The position numbers and the translations under genes are program-made. Under the pieces are notes generated by a model. It was not told the DNA's origin, did no database searches, and saw only the letters and a program-made list of their open reading frames with translations. 60,983 nucleotides of DNA, taken from NCBI GenBank assembly GCA_009760855.2, contig WPIO01000391.1, forward strand, positions 1-60,983. The letters run 5' to 3'. The stretch is from Cristatella mucedo (taxonomy: Eukaryota; Bryozoa; Phylactolaemata; Cristatellidae). Shown in pieces: positions 59,100-60,983 of the stretch. Each line of letters opens with the position of its first letter. The first letter of the stretch is position 1.

Positions 59100-60983
59100 A
59101 GAATGTAATGTAATGTATCTCCGTCAGTAACTCCACAAAGTCAAAAAGACCATGTGGGTGTTACGCAGGAGAGTTTTGTATAGCGCACTCACAGCCTAAG
59201 CGGCTTTCGGTACGCATTTGGTAGCCAACAGACTTCGTCTCACGCAACAAAGAGAAAGTGGGAAGCATAGCAGAGTTAGGAGAGCAGTTGAGGTAGTGAG
59301 TAGCATAGAAGTAGCAGTTCAGGACCGCTGAAAAAGATGTGCCATAGTCGGCAGTTGGAGAGTAGATGTCGTTGCGCAAGAATTGTGGAAGTGAGTTCCA
59401 CAGTCTAGGACCTGCAGAGCTAAAGCTTCTGTCGCCAACTGTCTTTAAGCGGAGAAATGGGACAGCTAATTTATTGTCCACACAGGACCTGAGGGCGCGA
59501 ACAGGCTGAAACTGGTGAGAAGGTCGCTATGTACCCGAGGCAGTGCTAAATCAGTGGAGTGATAAGCTCTAAAACCAGACTGGAACTCGCTAGTTTTGAA
59601 GTTTTTGCATACGGGTTTAGTTTGTCTGCGAGTGCTCGTTCTTTACTTTACCTGGGAGATTAGTTTCTGGATTAGGGCACTCGTTGCAGGCTTGAATACA
59701 GATAATGGGGTGCAGCGAAAAATTGAGGGAGAGGAGTCATCTGGAGATCTTACTGAGGGACAGGAGTCCAGAGGGGACGCTGCTAACTTACGGATGGACT
59801 CTCTGATCTTGTCTGATCTTGCTGGCAAGGGAAACTACAAACACGATCAGCTAGATTGACACGAGGACACCTAGGTAAGGATCTAACCTGAGAGCGGTAA
59901 AGTATATAGTCGACGGTAGACATAAACAAGTACGGATTTTCCATTTGGGTATCGACTGTATTTTCATAGTAGCTAGACGTATGCTATGATAGATACGTAT
60001 GACATACAGTAGTATTGGTGCGCCAGCCCGTGAACACCACGTCCCGATTTTTTGCGTTGGGTTCCCTGTACAGTGACTGCAAACTACTCGGGCAGAAGTC
60101 GCCGAATCAGAAGAGCGGACCCATTAATAGACTTGCACGGTGCGCCCGGGTGATGGTTGGTCGTCATGGTCGCCAGCTCTCGTATGGCTTCCAACGATCG
60201 AGAATGCACTGCCTGCCCGTATTGTCGATTCGATCTTGTGGTGTTTGACTGCTCATACCAATACTCGGACATAATGGGTCTCCTTCTCAAGCAAGCGCTT
60301 AGCAGACCAACGTCCGGTAAACCGAAGACCTTATGGGGGATGGTACGAAACGCAGCTAAGTCATGGGTGCATAATCGCCAAGAATGTCGGCTAGTGTCGT
60401 GGCGTAGCATTCTACCAGTGAGGACATGTAGTAAGGACAATTGAGCTGCTGGCTTGAGAAAGATATTTTCGTGCCAACACAACATCGTTGTCAAGAGTCA
60501 CAATGTTCCGTGAGTCACAGAAGATTTTGGATGCGAGGTAGGGCACAAACTGCAGACTGAATGAGATCCACATGTGGTCAGATATTCAGTATTTCGCGAT
60601 AACGGGAGAAGCTAGCGAGCAATGGCGGGGAGAATATGTGATCAAATGTGCGAACCTCGTTGTTTGTCGGGTCATGCACATGAACCATAAGAAAAAATGA
60701 GTCCGTCAGTGCGAGAAATAAGGCACCCAAGGTTCTCAAGTTCAATCGTCAAAAATTAGGTTAAAATCACCTGGAATGAAGAATGGACGGTTTTTTGCAT
60801 AAAGAATCGAAATGCGATCAGAACACTGGAGTTAAACGAGTCGTTGCACCAGAGGGGCTGCAGATTACTGCCACCGTTGGCAAGTTGTTGTTAGAGGAAC
60901 TCAAAAACAAGAGAATCGGAAGATTGCTTCCGATTGACTGGTTTCAAACGTTTTACTCTCGCACTTTAAGCTCACTATGGAAC
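59100..60983 (-). mobile_element. LINE-2 family copy, endonuclease and C-terminus, RT core deleted
   Basis: Read in element order on the minus strand from the right edge. The APE-type endonuclease end is visible as PFFIPGDFNLIFDD (about 60797-60752) and LALTDSFFLMVHVHDPTNNE (about 60715). A pre-RT segment follows, KIRESIRKLAASPLDSCPSV (59800s), then QSGFRAYHSTDLALPRVHSD at the start of the reverse transcriptase (about 59580). The sequence then jumps at about 59510 directly into the C-terminal CVDNKLAVPFLRLKTVGDRS...CECAIQNSPA and the (ACATT)n-like tail at 59104. All catalytic RT motifs are lost. The element continues off the right edge. Confidence 0.87.

Noticed and set aside
59596-60444. Plus-strand frames between 59.6 and 60.4 kb as a gene
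   Set aside because: The minus strand here is recognisable LINE ORF2 (endonuclease and pre-RT motifs); the plus frames are its shadows.

Overview
This is a piece of a eukaryotic nuclear genome, almost certainly from an invertebrate animal; I cannot fix the phylum. Genes are split into short exons with GT..AG introns. Coding exons are GC-rich islands (Ala/Arg/Ser-rich proteins, CpG-dense) set in AT-richer DNA. The spaces between exons are full of non-LTR retrotransposon (LINE) tails, tRNA-derived SINEs and simple repeats. There are no operons, CRISPR arrays or other bacterial features.

Three protein genes and one tRNA gene could be rebuilt from conserved motifs and matching intron phases. (1) Plus strand, 6984-22396: a GLYR1/NPAC homologue (PWWP domain, basic linker, beta-hydroxyacid dehydrogenase fold). 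The coding start and stop are visible; only the linker exons are unsettled. (2) Minus strand, about 34059 down to 26510: a TTC14 homologue (S1-type domain, TPR repeats, Lys/Ser/Arg-rich tail), with the first coding exon not found. (3) Minus strand, 57958 down to 54383: a complete six-exon protein kinase of 467 residues that I cannot place in a family. (4) Minus strand, 41995-41924: a tRNA-His(GTG) gene. An ORF at 44337-44732 (minus) looks coding but is unrecognised. GC-rich islands at 42.1-43.2 kb and 48.0-48.8 kb may hold exons that I could not resolve.

Layout: 1-1041 GT-rich satellite; 1.0-6.9 kb intergenic with old LINE/SINE remnants; 7.0-22.4 kb GLYR1, with introns holding LINE and SINE copies; 22.4-26.5 kb intergenic; 26.5-34.1 kb TTC14; 34-54 kb repeat-rich DNA with the tRNA, the orphan ORF and the two islands; 54.4-58.0 kb kinase; 58-61 kb a LINE/SINE/minisatellite cluster.

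The mobile DNA falls into a few families. LINE-1 (my label) ends in a hairpin, AAAGCGCC...GGGCGCTTT, followed by (ATT)n. LINE-2 (my label) ends in an (ACATT)n-like tail, and its copies at 39.5 and 59.1 kb are nearly identical. SINE-B has a tRNA-like head and carries the LINE-1 hairpin as its own tail, which suggests it uses the LINE-1 machinery. SINE-A is a second tRNA-derived family. One LINE-1 copy at 58.3 kb has grown an in-frame 21-bp minisatellite out of its own coding sequence.
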